The notes under the pieces: model-generated
Database searches by the model: none
The model's input: only the letters and a program-made list of their open reading frames with translations
Told to the model about the DNA's origin: nothing
DNA from: Stenotrophomonas maltophilia
GTDB taxonomy: Bacteria; Pseudomonadota; Gammaproteobacteria; Xanthomonadales; Xanthomonadaceae
Reading direction: 5' to 3'
DNA length: 64,000 bases
NCBI RefSeq assembly: GCF_004684085.1
Contig: NZ_SRHZ01000051.1
Coordinates: forward strand, 62,001 to 126,000
Shown here: piece by piece, positions 16,401 to 24,621 of the stretch
Numbering within the stretch: position 1 is the stretch's first letter
Layout of the letters: every line of letters begins with the position of its first letter
Position numbers and translations under genes: made by a program

Positions 16401-18054
16401 ACTTCCATGAACTGCTGGAAACGGCGATGCCCGCAGAGTTTTTTACCACCCGGCTGAGGGGCAAACGCAGTGCGCTATCCCACGTGGTCGTCGTGGTGCG
16501 CTGCTGCGGGGTGTCGGCGGCGTCAACCTGTTCGGCCAGCAGCCCGTCTGCGGTGTACGTGGTCCTTGTGGTGATTCCCTTGAAGTCCGTGACCGACGCC
16601 GGGTAGCCGTTCGCGTCATAAGTCATGGCCTTGTATGGTTGGTTGCATTGGTCACCACAGGCGACCGAGCCGCCCGCGGGCATCAGACGCCCCTTTCCTG
16701 TATCCACGAAGCCCAACTTGGAGGTTGCTCCGAGCGGCCCCTTGACGGTTACTGGCAGCGTTCCCTTCCAGGTGGAAGCGGCGTAGTCCAAGGTTGTGGT
16801 ATCAACTCCGCCAGCGAACTCCGCGTGATAAGCGCGATGGTTGTAGTCGAATTTAATGGTCTCGTAGCGAACGCCTTTCTCATCCACAATCCCTGTGAGG
16901 AAGGACGTGCCAGCGACAGTGGGGCTATTTGCTGTTTCGTTGTAGATGTAGCCCTTGCTTGTGGCGTCCGGATAGGTCACCGTTGCAAGCTGTCCTGCGG
17001 GGTTGTAGCCAAACATTTGCGATGCACCGTCTGGCAATATCATCGTGGTCAACCGCGATGAGGCATCATACTTAAAGCTCAAGGTGCGCCCGCTGACGTC
17101 CCCAACAGTCAACAGGAGTCCCGCGACTGGCGCCACATCTGCCGGCGTGGTTGCGTCCGAATACTGCAAGGTCAGAAGCTTCTTGCCTGCCGGGTCGTAG
17201 ACTTCCTTCAACAAGCCCGTTGCATCGTAGACTTCGGTTTGGCGGTTGGCCGCCAACTGTAATGCATAGCCGCTGCCCACCTCTCGATCGACGAGCACGT
17301 CTGCGACATCGGTATCGACGGTCCAGCCATTCGAGGTTCGAGTGAACAGCTCTGAACTGCCATCCGGCCGAATGGAACGAATGAACGTGCGGTCTCCGGC
17401 CGCTCCAGTAGTGGGAGCAAGCACTTCGAGTCGCCGATCAAACAGATGGCGCCACTGAAGACCCAAAGAAGAACCAGGAGCACGGGCAGAACTGTTGTAA
17501 AACCGCCGAAACATCAGGCCTGACGGAGACTCGAAGTCGGTTTCCTGCCGGTAGAAGTTGCCGGTGGAGGTATTGATCGGGTCACCCTCAAACGGACTCC
17601 CTGGATCACGGGCATTGGCCTTTGAAGCACTGTCAGCAGCACCTCGAGCCCCAGTCCCATCGGTGGCAGAGCCAAGCCCTGCGGAACAACGTCTCTGACA
17701 ACCTCCGAAGTTTTTCTGCGGCTGTCCGATCAGGATTTCGGAAGCAAAGACATTGTCGCTTACTTTCCCATTGACATAGATCGTCGCGGCCCAGCCATCG
17801 GTGCCGTATCGCACTGTGACAACGGGCGGCTTGGTGCACTTGGGGTCCTGTTGGCAAGGGGCTTGAATCTTCCCAACCAGGAAGTTGACCGCAGCACCTA
17901 CGCTCTCAAACGAGCCAACCCCGCGGAACGACTGAACCTTGTAGGGAGGGCCGTAGTAAGTGGCTGCGCTAGCAGTCGATACACCGCCCAATGCCAAGCA
18001 GAAAGAAAGGATTGCGGCAGCCTTGTGGCCGCGCAGGGACATGGCTGACGCCAT
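13495..18054 (-). CDS. Secreted RHS-repeat protein with Tlde1/DUF2778-like C-terminal toxin domain
   Basis: About 1519 residues. An N-terminal signal peptide (AAAILSFCLALGGVSTASA) is followed near residue 150 by a DUF6531-like segment (GDPINTSTGNFYRQETDF). Many RHS/YD repeats (for example GYIYNETANS, YTYDDAHRLIQ, YTYDALGRVVRK) lead to the RHS core end (YVQSDPIGIAGG and SPIQLSDRFGL). The variable tail of about 130 residues contains NNPACTSLQGRGPIPTGKW and His1463-x14-Cys-Ser-Glu-Gly-Cys. This resembles the HxnSxGC active site of L,D-transpeptidase-like Tlde1/DUF2778 effectors. No PAAR domain is present. The start at 18054 was chosen for GGAG 9 nt upstream and for the signal peptide. Toxin identity is inferred. 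Confidence 0.75.
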   Translation of the reverse strand: MASAMSLRGHKAAAILSFCLALGGVSTASAATYYGPPYKVQSFRGVGSFESVGAAVNFLVGKIQAPCQQDPKCTKPPVVTVRYGTDGWAATIYVNGKVSDNVFASEILIGQPQKNFGGCQRRCSAGLGSATDGTGARGAADSASKANARDPGSPFEGDPINTSTGNFYRQETDFESPSGLMFRRFYNSSARAPGSSLGLQWRHLFDRRLEVLAPTTGAAGDRTFIRSIRPDGSSELFTRTSNGWTVDTDVADVLVDREVGSGYALQLAANRQTEVYDATGLLKEVYDPAGKKLLTLQYSDATTPADVAPVAGLLLTVGDVSGRTLSFKYDASSRLTTMILPDGASQMFGYNPAGQLATVTYPDATSKGYIYNETANSPTVAGTSFLTGIVDEKGVRYETIKFDYNHRAYHAEFAGGVDTTTLDYAASTWKGTLPVTVKGPLGATSKLGFVDTGKGRLMPAGGSVACGDQCNQPYKAMTYDANGYPASVTDFKGITTRTTYTADGLLAEQVDAADTPQQRTTTTTWDSALRLPLSRVVKNSAGIAVSSSSWKYNALGLEVARCEVDPAIPATVGYACGAATNAPAGVRQWTTAYCSAVDATQCPQVGLVLVEGGPRSDVQDVTRYSYYLTADESGCSVLGGSCHRAGDLQSETNALGQVTTRLAYDRNGRVRRLRDATGAIHDFGYSTRGKLTSITERNSVDGAASSNDRVTSLSYDATGNVASIVDPDGVSLSYTYDDAHRLIQINDGAGNNIRYTLDVAGNRTKEEVFDADSGLKRSLSRGYNKLGQLVSQKTAAGNSTDFTYDLANNVQLITDALKRKTQFDYDPYGRPSRVLQDVSGLAVESRYEYDAEGRTTKVVDPKGLATIYGYSGLGDLLSRQSPDTGATTASYNSAGQPVKQVDANGTASSYTYDALGRVVRKVYGDQAIVASYVYDQVENICSPGESFAIGQLSSMQDDGAKTQYCYDRSGNVTRKVQTSSGQSVGVSYAYTNAGRLRSVIYPDGAVADYKRDAAGTVTEIGVTRPGAARVVLLSSAKRHPFGPSAGWVYGNGRTLSRDVDQDYRPTALNGSGSGALNAAFSFSAVGELTGLTAGGTGATSVSLTYDALSRLTAFKDAATGSIIDSYSYDATGNRTSVKVNGADQTYAYLSDSHRLQSIAGVSRSYDAAGNTLSIQGVEREFAYNAMGRLSTVKRNGAVAAEYHYNDLGQQIIRKTGGILALSLYDERGQWLGEYDQGGVARQQVIWLDNLPVGLLKGSALYYVQPDHVGTPRVVIDPARDVAIWSWDLRGEAFGATAPNEDPDQDGTLLEFAMRFPGQLYDGVSGLNQNYYRDYDPSAGRYVQSDPIGIAGGIGTYGYAENSPIQLSDRFGLASCYYSIRDERMECFPSTEGKQYLSIRVASGNNGGGMHCKNNPACTSLQGRGPIPTGKWNWTSTWTSKPNGRALEPAPETNTFGRSLIRSHSCANAFGPSLGPHFCSEGCVTGTAADLKKLNELIDDEPGSTLQVMDQFTRLPPRFW

Positions 18055-18651
18055 TAGTGCACACTCCATGTGAACAGCGGTTGGCAAATCCGGCCAAGGG
18101 GCTGTGTCCGACATCAATCCCTAATGCGCGGAACGAACATCCTTCCCCGTTCCTCGCGGGGATCGTCGCATCCTAGAACAAGCTGATGACGTTTTTTGTG
18201 CAACAGAACACATTCTTCACGAAACTGCGATCAGTTGTCCCGTCGCTCTGCCACTGCGCGAGTTCAGGTAGGAAAGAACCACGCCTAGCTAACGATTGGC
18301 GGCATGCCACCGAGACCTTCCCAATCTTGATCGTCGAACGCAACGAAACTTCAGTCATGAGCACCGATGCGTTGATAGCTACGGCCAAAATGGGTCTGCA
18401 GGACGCCTGCAAGAACTACCGCAGCACTCTGGTCGAGCGACGAGGGGCATAGGTCCGCCATCGCCAGCCGGGGGCTCTCGCGAACTGCTGTCAGTGGTCC
18501 ACGGCTCCCTTTCACCCGATCATAAGCGCCCAGTTCTTCCTACAGACTAGTAATACGGCGAGCGCGCCTGATCAGCCCGACCTCGACTATCCCTGGGGCA
18601 GCCTCACCCCATTGATTAGAGACCACCTAAGTCTTTGACGACGGCTTGCCC
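18055..18651. other. Interval without supported genes
   Basis: Short reading frames exist on both strands, but none has a ribosome site plus family-like sequence. The part just upstream of 18054 should hold the RHS promoter. The rest may be decayed DNA. Confidence 0.4.
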
Positions 18652-19247
18652 TCACTTCAGAAACGCCAATAGCAGCTGTCCGCCCGCAACCTTTCGTCCA
18701 TTCTTCTCGTTGAGCCAATGGGCCTGGCGCCGACCCGCCTCAAACAGGGCCGGCGTTGCCATTGAGGGCGGCCAATCCTGCAAGGGCTCACCAGGCGACG
18801 AGAGCTGCCCCGTGATCGGCTGGACCACTGCGGGCACCGCCGCGTCGTATTTGGCACGCGTCGTGTTTGGCATAGGCGGTGGCCATCATGCGTCCGTTCA
18901 TTGGGGGACCATCCGCCCAGCACCAGCTCGGTGGTGCAGTATTCTGCCGGCAAACCCACTTCAGCCACGGCTTTGGCGTAGTTCGGCCAAAGCTGGTCAA
19001 TGACCCGCCCCAACTCCGCCGTCAGCTGCTGCAGGGTGAAGTCCGCTCGAAAACTGGCTTCCAAGGAAAACTGATAGATACGCAGGAAGAACTGCGCTGA
19101 ACCCCGGGTTGCCAGCAAGATCTGGTGCTGAGGAATGAGCAGCACCTTTGCCCCTGCCGAAGCTTGGCCGCTTAGGGCGTCCTCCGCCCAGGTGTCCACC
19201 CTCACGACCAACTGGTCAGCGCTCAGCAAAACGTTGAGGATGCTCAT
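18652..19247 (-). pseudogene. Hypothetical protein gene with two frameshifts
   Basis: The protein would have had about 195 residues and begins MSILNVLLSADQLVVRVDTW, with KVLLIPQHQILLATRGSAQF following. The reading moves through all three frames: the first frame to about NERT, a second for MMATAYAKHDA, and a third for KYDAAVPAVVQPITGQL to the end. The first shift is explained by one extra base near 18893. The second is explained by a 16-bp tandem duplication at 18841-18872. Family unknown; it is reminiscent of hypothetical proteins near Xanthomonad prophages. Not functional unless these are assembly errors. Confidence 0.65.
18841..18872. repeat. 16-bp tandem duplication causing a frameshift
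   Basis: CGCGTCGTATTTGGCA (18841-18856) is followed directly by CGCGTCGTGTTTGGCA (18857-18872), with one mismatch. Because 16 is not a multiple of three, the duplication shifts the reading frame of the gene it lies in. Confidence 0.85.
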
Positions 19248-19311
19248 GGGTAAAGTCTGGCGGCCTGTCCCCCACTATCCAACCTTCCCCCCGCACCTGT
19301 CGAGCCCTCTT

Positions 19312-19596
19312 ATGAACCCCTCCCTGGAACAGCTGGCTGCGCGCCTTGAGGCATGCGAGGTCGACTTGGAAGGCCACCGCGGCTATATCAAAGCGTTGGA
19401 ATATGGGCTGCGAACAATCATCGCCAGCCATCCGAACCCGCAGGTGCTTTCACTGGCATGGGGGATGACGCTGGCCGGAGCATCAGACGCCCACGCAGGA
19501 GAAGACGGGTTTGTCTTTACCAAGGCTTTGCAGCAGGCAATGCGCGATTTGACCAGTGAAGTGGTAATTGATGGTTTGAGCTTAGCTAGAGAGTAG
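19312..19596 (+). CDS. Small hypothetical protein (94 aa)
   Basis: The protein begins MNPSLEQLAARLEACEVDLE, and its heptad-like N-terminus suggests a short coiled coil. It continues through a mostly helical body (ALEYGLRTIIASHPNPQVL) to a C-terminus DLTSEVVIDGLSLARE. There is no signal peptide or recognised domain, and the ribosome site is weak. It is divergent from the frameshifted gene at 18652-19247 and stands alone on the plus strand. No function assigned. Confidence 0.5.
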   Translation: MNPSLEQLAARLEACEVDLEGHRGYIKALEYGLRTIIASHPNPQVLSLAWGMTLAGASDAHAGEDGFVFTKALQQAMRDLTSEVVIDGLSLARE

Positions 19597-19854
19597 GCAT
19601 CGCCATCGGCGACGAGCACGGTGTGTAGCGCGCACTAAACTCAATCCGGGTTCTGCCTCGGCTGTTCTTGTTCGGGTCAACGCGACGTCTGCCCCTTGAT
19701 CTGATCGTAGGGCGCTCGGGGACCATTGTGGCCGGGGACGCGATCACGGTGTGGCGCCGCAGCTGCTGCATCACTCCGGTGCCGCACAGTTGCTGGAAAT
19801 GATGAGGCCATTGCGCTGTGAGCGTGACCGGCGAAAAAGCTTACCCTTCGCCGG

Positions 19855-20277
19855 TCATCCCAAATGCGGCTGCACGACCGCACTGAGGTAGTCCATGGCC
19901 GCCCTTGGACTACCATCACGGCCGGCACGACTGACAAAGCCTCGCCAGTCGGCACAGGCGGCTTGGCTGAGTTCCCGGGACTCCGCACGCAGTAACCGCA
20001 TCGACCAGTAAGGGAACATCCGCCGGCCAACCCGCCCGCGCGCCAGCTCGACGATCTCGCGGTGGCTGTTGGCTGCCAATATGCGTGCATACGCCACGCC
20101 AAGGGCATCTTCCGGCCCCTCGATATACTGCAGAAAGCGTTGGCCATCGAACAGCAGCACTCCAGTGAGCCCGGCATCGCGGTTAAATCGGGCTGCATCC
20201 TCGACCATCGCGGTCAGGCGCAGCGGATCAAGTGCGGGGAGTGCCTCGCTGGCGTAGGCAATTGCACGGTTCGCCAT
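19855..20277 (-). CDS. BLUF-domain blue-light sensor protein
   Basis: The 140-residue protein is built of one BLUF domain (FAD-binding blue-light sensor) with a short C-terminal extension. The expected landmarks are present: Tyr in RAIAYAS near the start, Asn in ARFNRDAGLTGVLLF, Gln in DGQRFLQYIEG, and a Trp/Met-containing FPYWSMRLL segment. Short BLUF proteins usually act by protein-protein contact rather than catalysis. The ATG at 20277 gives the family N-terminus. It lies 47 bp downstream of nei on the same strand, so it may be the last gene of a DUF72-nei-BLUF transcript. Confidence 0.8.
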   Translation of the reverse strand: MANRAIAYASEALPALDPLRLTAMVEDAARFNRDAGLTGVLLFDGQRFLQYIEGPEDALGVAYARILAANSHREIVELARGRVGRRMFPYWSMRLLRAESRELSQAACADWRGFVSRAGRDGSPRAAMDYLSAVVQPHLG

Positions 20278-20324
20278 GGTCGTTGTGGATGGGTTTGCCT
20301 GTGAAAGAATGTACGAATCCCGTG

Positions 20325-21143
20325 TCAACGCGGGGTCTTCATGTGGCTCTTTCTACTCTTTCTCCGTGAACCGGCGGGAGTCCCAGCGGAGGGGACACCT
20401 AGACTGGCGTCCTGCCCGTAACAGGCCTGGCAGGTGGGGCAGAAGAAGGTACGTCGGTGCGTGGTTCCCATGTGCTGTTTGCTGATTGGCCCGCGGCAGC
20501 TGGGGCAGGTGCGCTTGGCATGTACCTTCCAGTGCTTTTTGAGTTCGAAGGCGAGCTTCCATCGCAAGAAATCAAAGCTGTATTCCCTTGCTTGGCTGAT
20601 GAGCGAGGTGAGTACGCGCGGCGGCAGGTCTCCCACACGGCTGGCTGGATGGATGCCGGTTCGGAATAGCACCTCGTTCTTGATGATGTTGCCTACACCC
20701 GCAAAGACGTTCTGATCCAGCAGCGCATCGCAAACCAGCACGTCGGGCATTGCCTTCAACTTGCGCCGCGCCAACCGCGCATCCCAGGTATCGCTCATTA
20801 CGTCGGCACGCCAATCGTAGACGTCATCCAGTGCCTGCTCGATCAGCTTGACCGAGCAGGCATAGAGGTTCAGCTCCCCTTTGTCGAATTGCAGGCACAC
20901 ACGCGGGATTGCTTCCTTGCGGGCGTCAATGCGGTAGCTGCCGAACATCATCAGATGAATGCGCAGACTGATGCGACTGAATTCCAGCAGGAAATGCTTA
21001 CCCCAGCTGCGCACCGCCTTCACCCGGCGACCGACTAAAGGCGTCAAATCAACGGACGTGGATCCGCTGGCGTGCCGGACAGTTTTGCCCTTGAAGCGCG
21101 CTGCCTCCTGGCGCAGCAGCACGATGGAAGGACCTTCAGGCAT
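20325..21143 (-). CDS. nei: Endonuclease VIII-like DNA glycosylase (Nei/Fpg family)
   Basis: The 272-residue protein begins MPEGPSIVLLRQEAARF: Pro2 is the Schiff-base nucleophile once Met is removed, and Glu3 assists. The helix-two-turn-helix region (LLDQNVFAGVGNIIKNEVLF) and a C-terminal zinc finger (CPSC ... FFCPTC) with the DNA-contacting RRTFF arginines are visible. The enzyme removes oxidized bases and cuts the abasic site in base excision repair. The start overlaps the DUF72 stop by 8 nt, so the two are translationally coupled. Nei rather than Fpg is chosen from the N-terminus and length. Confidence 0.85.
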   Translation of the reverse strand: MPEGPSIVLLRQEAARFKGKTVRHASGSTSVDLTPLVGRRVKAVRSWGKHFLLEFSRISLRIHLMMFGSYRIDARKEAIPRVCLQFDKGELNLYACSVKLIEQALDDVYDWRADVMSDTWDARLARRKLKAMPDVLVCDALLDQNVFAGVGNIIKNEVLFRTGIHPASRVGDLPPRVLTSLISQAREYSFDFLRWKLAFELKKHWKVHAKRTCPSCRGPISKQHMGTTHRRTFFCPTCQACYGQDASLGVPSAGTPAGSRRKSRKSHMKTPR

Positions 21144-21900
21144 CTGTCTTCTCCGCCAGCAACGCCTGTAACCGCAGCGCATTGGGTACCGCGTAGCCGT
21201 GTGCCGTGTTATCCAGGATGACCCAGGCTGGCCCCAGTTTGGACTCCTGGGTGGCATGCTCAGCAAGTTCGTGCAGATCGTGCTCTGCGTAGCTGCTGTA
21301 GTACGTGCGCGGGCGTCCATGCCATCGCCAGTAGCTCCAGTGCCGTGCGCCACCGGGAGCGGCGGCCTGTGGGCTGCGTGCAGGATCAGCCGCGACACGG
21401 GCAACGTCATAGCGCGCCATCATCGCGTCGGGGGCGGCGCTGAACCAGCTGTCATGCCGCGGCTCGCAGGCCACCGCCACCGATGTGCGGCGGCGCAGCG
21501 CCCGAAAGAATGCCGAAGCTGTGCGCCCGTCGTAGGTCAGGCGGGGCGGCAGCTGCAGCAGCAGTGCGCCCAAGCGGTCGCCCAGTTCTTCAACACTTTG
21601 CAGAAAGGGCGCGAGCAAGGGAACCGCACCTCGCAGACCGTACTCGTGGCTGATGGCCTGCGGCATCTTTACCGAAAAGCGGAAGCCCTCCGGCACACTC
21701 CGCGCCCAGCGCGCGTAGGTTTCCGGTTTATGCGGGCGGTAGAACGAGGAGTTGATCTCCACCAGACTGAAGCGGGTGGCATAACGATGAAGAGCACTGG
21801 CCCCCTCACCGAACGCTGCGGCATCACGCGAAGGCAACGACCAGCCTGCGCAACCGACGCGGAAGGTCGGGACCGGATCAGAGGACGCGGGACGTTTCAT
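21136..21900 (-). CDS. DUF72 family protein
   Basis: About 254 residues with the DUF72 TIM-barrel-like landmarks: FRVGCAGWSLP at the start, LVEINSSFYRPHKPETYARW, FRFSVKMPQAISHEYG, GALLLQLPP and a C-terminal WVILDNTAHGYAVPNALRL. The biochemical function of DUF72 proteins is not established. The ATG at 21900 is preferred for family length; the frame is open to a GTG at 21972. It is the first gene of the minus-strand group and overlaps nei by 8 nt. Linkage to a DNA glycosylase hints at a shared repair role, but this is inference. Confidence 0.8.
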   Translation of the reverse strand: MKRPASSDPVPTFRVGCAGWSLPSRDAAAFGEGASALHRYATRFSLVEINSSFYRPHKPETYARWARSVPEGFRFSVKMPQAISHEYGLRGAVPLLAPFLQSVEELGDRLGALLLQLPPRLTYDGRTASAFFRALRRRTSVAVACEPRHDSWFSAAPDAMMARYDVARVAADPARSPQAAAPGGARHWSYWRWHGRPRTYYSSYAEHDLHELAEHATQESKLGPAWVILDNTAHGYAVPNALRLQALLAEKTDA

Positions 21901-22492
21901 GCAGACAAGTTCGCGCCCCGGCCGTGGCAGGACAGTGAACGCAGGGCGCTTTGCCTGTGAACGCCGAAGCACTGCTGAAGCCTCAGAGCAACGCGCCTAA
22001 AGTGCTGGGCAGTGGTGCGTCAGGTGGGCTAGCGTGTGCGTTGGGGTGCATTCGGCTGCCGGCCACTGACAAAGCTCGGTCGATCCGATGCGTGGTGCCG
22101 TGGTTGCCCTGCTCCACGCCGATGATGTAAGCGAAACGGCCAACGCAGCGCAATCGCGCCCTTTTAGACCTTCAGCTCCAGCCAGCACCGCTTGAGTGCT
22201 TTTGCCCGCACCGGCCTGGCGCGCTGGCTAGCTCGACCACCACGACCCATTTACCGCAATCGAGCGGCATGGTTTCCATCCGGACGACCTTGGGCAACGC
22301 AGCATGTTCGTGGACACTCATGGCCAAAGTTCTTGAAGGTGGCCATTCACACGCAACGCCGAGACGCTGTCAATGAAAAAGCATCCTCGTGTGGATCAAA
22401 AACCTTCGCGCGGTGCATACAACAGCAAGCCAGCATGTTGATGAAGGCGCGAGCAGAGTATGCGTGCCCCTCTGCGCCAAACGAGGCTCCGC
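21901..22492. other. Intergenic region
   Basis: No supported coding frame. The interval separates the minus-strand DUF72 operon from the plus-strand small gene at 22493 and should hold promoters for both. No clear hairpin or repeat noted. Confidence 0.4.
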
Positions 22493-22681
22493 ATGAGCAA
22501 GCTTCCCTTAAATCCCACCGGCGATACCGGAGACCAAGAAAATGCCCACACACCGGACAAGGTACGCACCGACCAAAGCTGGAAAAAGGAAAAAGACATG
22601 CCTGAACAGGAGGAGACTGCACACCCGGATGACTACGAGCGTCCGCCAGCGGACCGCGCCTCGGGGAATCGCACTCGATGA
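22493..22681 (+). CDS. Small acidic hydrophilic protein (62 aa)
   Basis: The protein is almost entirely hydrophilic, starting MSKLPLNPTGDTGDQENAHT with Asp, Glu, Pro and Thr in plenty and ending RASGNRTR. It has no hydrophobic core and is probably disordered. GAGG lies about 8 nt before the ATG at 22493. Small proteins of this kind are common among stress genes of Xanthomonadaceae. It converges on the minus-strand gene at 22709-23026. Confidence 0.5.
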   Translation: MSKLPLNPTGDTGDQENAHTPDKVRTDQSWKKEKDMPEQEETAHPDDYERPPADRASGNRTR

Positions 22682-22708
22682 TGCCGTACACCCACCACTG
22701 CGCAGGGT

Positions 22709-23026
22709 TCAGAGCGAATCGAACCAGGCAGCGTACGGCGTGTTCTTGACGAGATACCGGTTGTAGTCCTTGCCGCCGTCCGACCACCAGCCCGGCCCGC
22801 GCTCGCCCAGCCCGTGTTTGGCAGCATCCACCGCAAGCCGCGCAATATGCAGCGCATCCGCATCGCCGCCCATCAGTGCGGCCTGCACTGCCCGGCGCGC
22901 CTCCATCAGGCGGGCAACCCAAGTTGCCCGCTCATCTGCCGACAGGTGGGGATTGGTCGCCCGCCACAAACGCCCGCGCACGGCGATGTAGCGGCGGTCG
23001 GGCGTCAGTGGCGGTGACGTACTCAC
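22709..23026 (-). CDS. Conserved hypothetical protein, coupled to alcohol dehydrogenase
   Basis: The 105-residue protein contains [20 protein letters not shown], then a helical [20 protein letters not shown] region and an ending [19 protein letters not shown] plus TPYAAWF. This arrangement is recognisable as a conserved hypothetical family of alpha/gamma-proteobacteria, without known function. The GTG start at 23026 overlaps the TGA of the alcohol dehydrogenase gene (GTGA), so the two are translated together. A longer start (TTG at 23050) is possible. Confidence 0.65.
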   Translation of the reverse strand: MSTSPPLTPDRRYIAVRGRLWRATNPHLSADERATWVARLMEARRAVQAALMGGDADALHIARLAVDAAKHGLGERGPGWWSDGGKDYNRYLVKNTPYAAWFDSL

Positions 23027-24186
23027 GGGGTCAGTACGATCTTCCGGCAATCGTCATCCTTAGCGTCGAACATCGCGTATCCCTGCGCTGCCTCGGCCAG
23101 CGTCATCCGGTGCGAAATGATGTTGCCCGGGTCCAGCTTGCCTTCCAGGATGGCCGTCAGCAGTTCCGGCATCAGGCCCTGTACATGGGTCTGGCCCATC
23201 TTGAAGGTCAGGCCCTTGTCGAACGCATCGCCCAGCAGGAACCCGTGGATGAAACCTGCATAGACGCCCGGGATGCTGACCACGCCGCCGCGCCGTGCAG
23301 CCGCAATGCACTGGCGGATCGCCACGCCGCTGCTGCCCTCCAGCTTCACCGCAGTCAATGCGCTCTCCAACGCGCTGCCTTCCGCTTCAAAACCTACCGC
23401 CTCGATGCAGGCGTCCACACCGCGCCCGCTGGTCTGGCTGACGATGTAATCCGCCGGGTCATCCACCCTGCTGAAATCGATGGGGGTCACCCCGTAGGTG
23501 CGCTCCGCAAACGCCAGCCGGTAGGGCAGATGGTCCACCATAAAAATGGTCTCGGCGCCCAGCAGGCGGCAGCAGGCGGCACTCATCAGGCCCACTGGGC
23601 CGGCACCGAAGATTGCGACGGTCGAGCCCGGCTTGACCCCGGCATTCAGGGCCGCCTGGTAACCGGTCGGCAGGATGTCGGACAGGAACAGCACCTGCTC
23701 GTCCGCCACCCCCTCGGGGATGCGGAGCGGCCCCACGTTGGCCTTGGGCACGCGCACAAATTCGGCTTGGCCGCCTGCCACGCCCCCATACAGGTGGCTG
23801 TAGCCGAACAGCGCAGCCGGAGGCATCATCCCCTTGCCGTTCAGCGCCGCGCCCTTGCCCGGGTTCGTGGTCTCGCAGGCGGCATACTCGGCCAACTGGC
23901 AGTGGAAACATTCGCCGCAGGCAATCACGAACGGTATGACCACACGATCCCCCGGACGCACCTGGGTGACACCCTTGCCGACCTCTTCTACAACGCCCAT
24001 GAATTCGTGGCCGAGCACATCGCCGATATGCAGGTCGGGAATCTTGCCGCGGTAGAGATGCAGGTCGGAGCCACAGATAGCAGTGGCAGTGACGCGCAGG
24101 ATGAGATCGTCGTCGGCAGCCAGCACCGGGTCGGGAACGGTTTCAACGCGCACGTCCTTACGGCCATGGTAGGTCAGTGCCTGCAT
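23023..24186 (-). CDS. Zinc-dependent alcohol dehydrogenase (formaldehyde dehydrogenase-like)
   Basis: The 387-residue medium-chain dehydrogenase has catalytic-zinc ligands in [13 protein letters not shown] (Cys, then His) and [12 protein letters not shown]. Structural-zinc cysteines are in [16 protein letters not shown], and a Rossmann NAD site is in [16 protein letters not shown]. The long form with an insertion before the C-terminus is like glutathione-independent formaldehyde dehydrogenases and related Zn-ADHs. The true substrate cannot be told from sequence. GAAGGAGA lies just upstream of the ATG at 24186. It leads the operon with the hypothetical gene at 22709. Confidence 0.85.
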   Translation of the reverse strand: MQALTYHGRKDVRVETVPDPVLAADDDLILRVTATAICGSDLHLYRGKIPDLHIGDVLGHEFMGVVEEVGKGVTQVRPGDRVVIPFVIACGECFHCQLAEYAACETTNPGKGAALNGKGMMPPAALFGYSHLYGGVAGGQAEFVRVPKANVGPLRIPEGVADEQVLFLSDILPTGYQAALNAGVKPGSTVAIFGAGPVGLMSAACCRLLGAETIFMVDHLPYRLAFAERTYGVTPIDFSRVDDPADYIVSQTSGRGVDACIEAVGFEAEGSALESALTAVKLEGSSGVAIRQCIAAARRGGVVSIPGVYAGFIHGFLLGDAFDKGLTFKMGQTHVQGLMPELLTAILEGKLDPGNIISHRMTLAEAAQGYAMFDAKDDDCRKIVLTP

Positions 24187-24302
24187 CGTTGCTCTCCTTC
24201 CAGTAAGGAATCACAGCGTGGCACGCGTCCGCGGCACGGCAGGTGACCCCCAGGTATGCACCGTGTGGAGTGCGTTGCATGCATCTGTTAAAACTGCCCT
24301 CA

Positions 24303-24602
24303 ATGCGCACGCGAATTGGTGACGATTTCCGAGTGTTTCCAGCAGCGCCAGGACAATGGCATGGTGACCTCCGCGGGGGTGCCATCATCAGTTGTACGTC
24401 GTGGATGGTGGAGGCGTACGGTCCGCTGGGCGAGCGGGACCAAGCCGAGTTGGTGTTCCGCATACTGCTGCCGCAGGTACGTGATCGAGACGGCTTGATG
24501 CCGGAGATGTGGGACCCGTTCGGCGAACAGGGCGGCCCGGGCAACACTCCGCGAGGTTTGCACCATCTGGGTTGGTCCACGCCGCATTCGCAGTGGACGA
24601 CG
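24303..24602 (+). pseudogene. Possible C-terminal remnant of a glycoside hydrolase (GH15-like)
   Basis: The plus-strand frame here reads GGAIISCTSWMVEAYGPLGE, then ELVFRILLPQVRDRDGLMPEMW and DPFGEQGGPGNTPRG. This resembles the end of GH15 glucoamylase-type barrels (aromatic-helix, lid and 'GNxPxA' region). No start or N-terminal domain is present and the frame continues into the antisense of the next gene, so it would be a leftover fragment. The match is from memory of the family and is weak. Confidence 0.3.
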
Positions 24603-24621
24603 ACTGAACCTCGCTACCGCC

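Noticed and set aside
18173..18452. Short frames on both strands between the RHS gene and the pseudogene
   Set aside because: No start signals or conserved text; likely chance frames in decayed DNA.
21199..21960. 253-aa plus-strand frame opposite the DUF72 gene
   Set aside because: Shadow of the DUF72 coding sequence.
22876..24246. Long plus-strand frame (456 aa) across the alcohol dehydrogenase region
   Set aside because: It is the antisense of the well-supported zinc alcohol dehydrogenase and has no family-like text.
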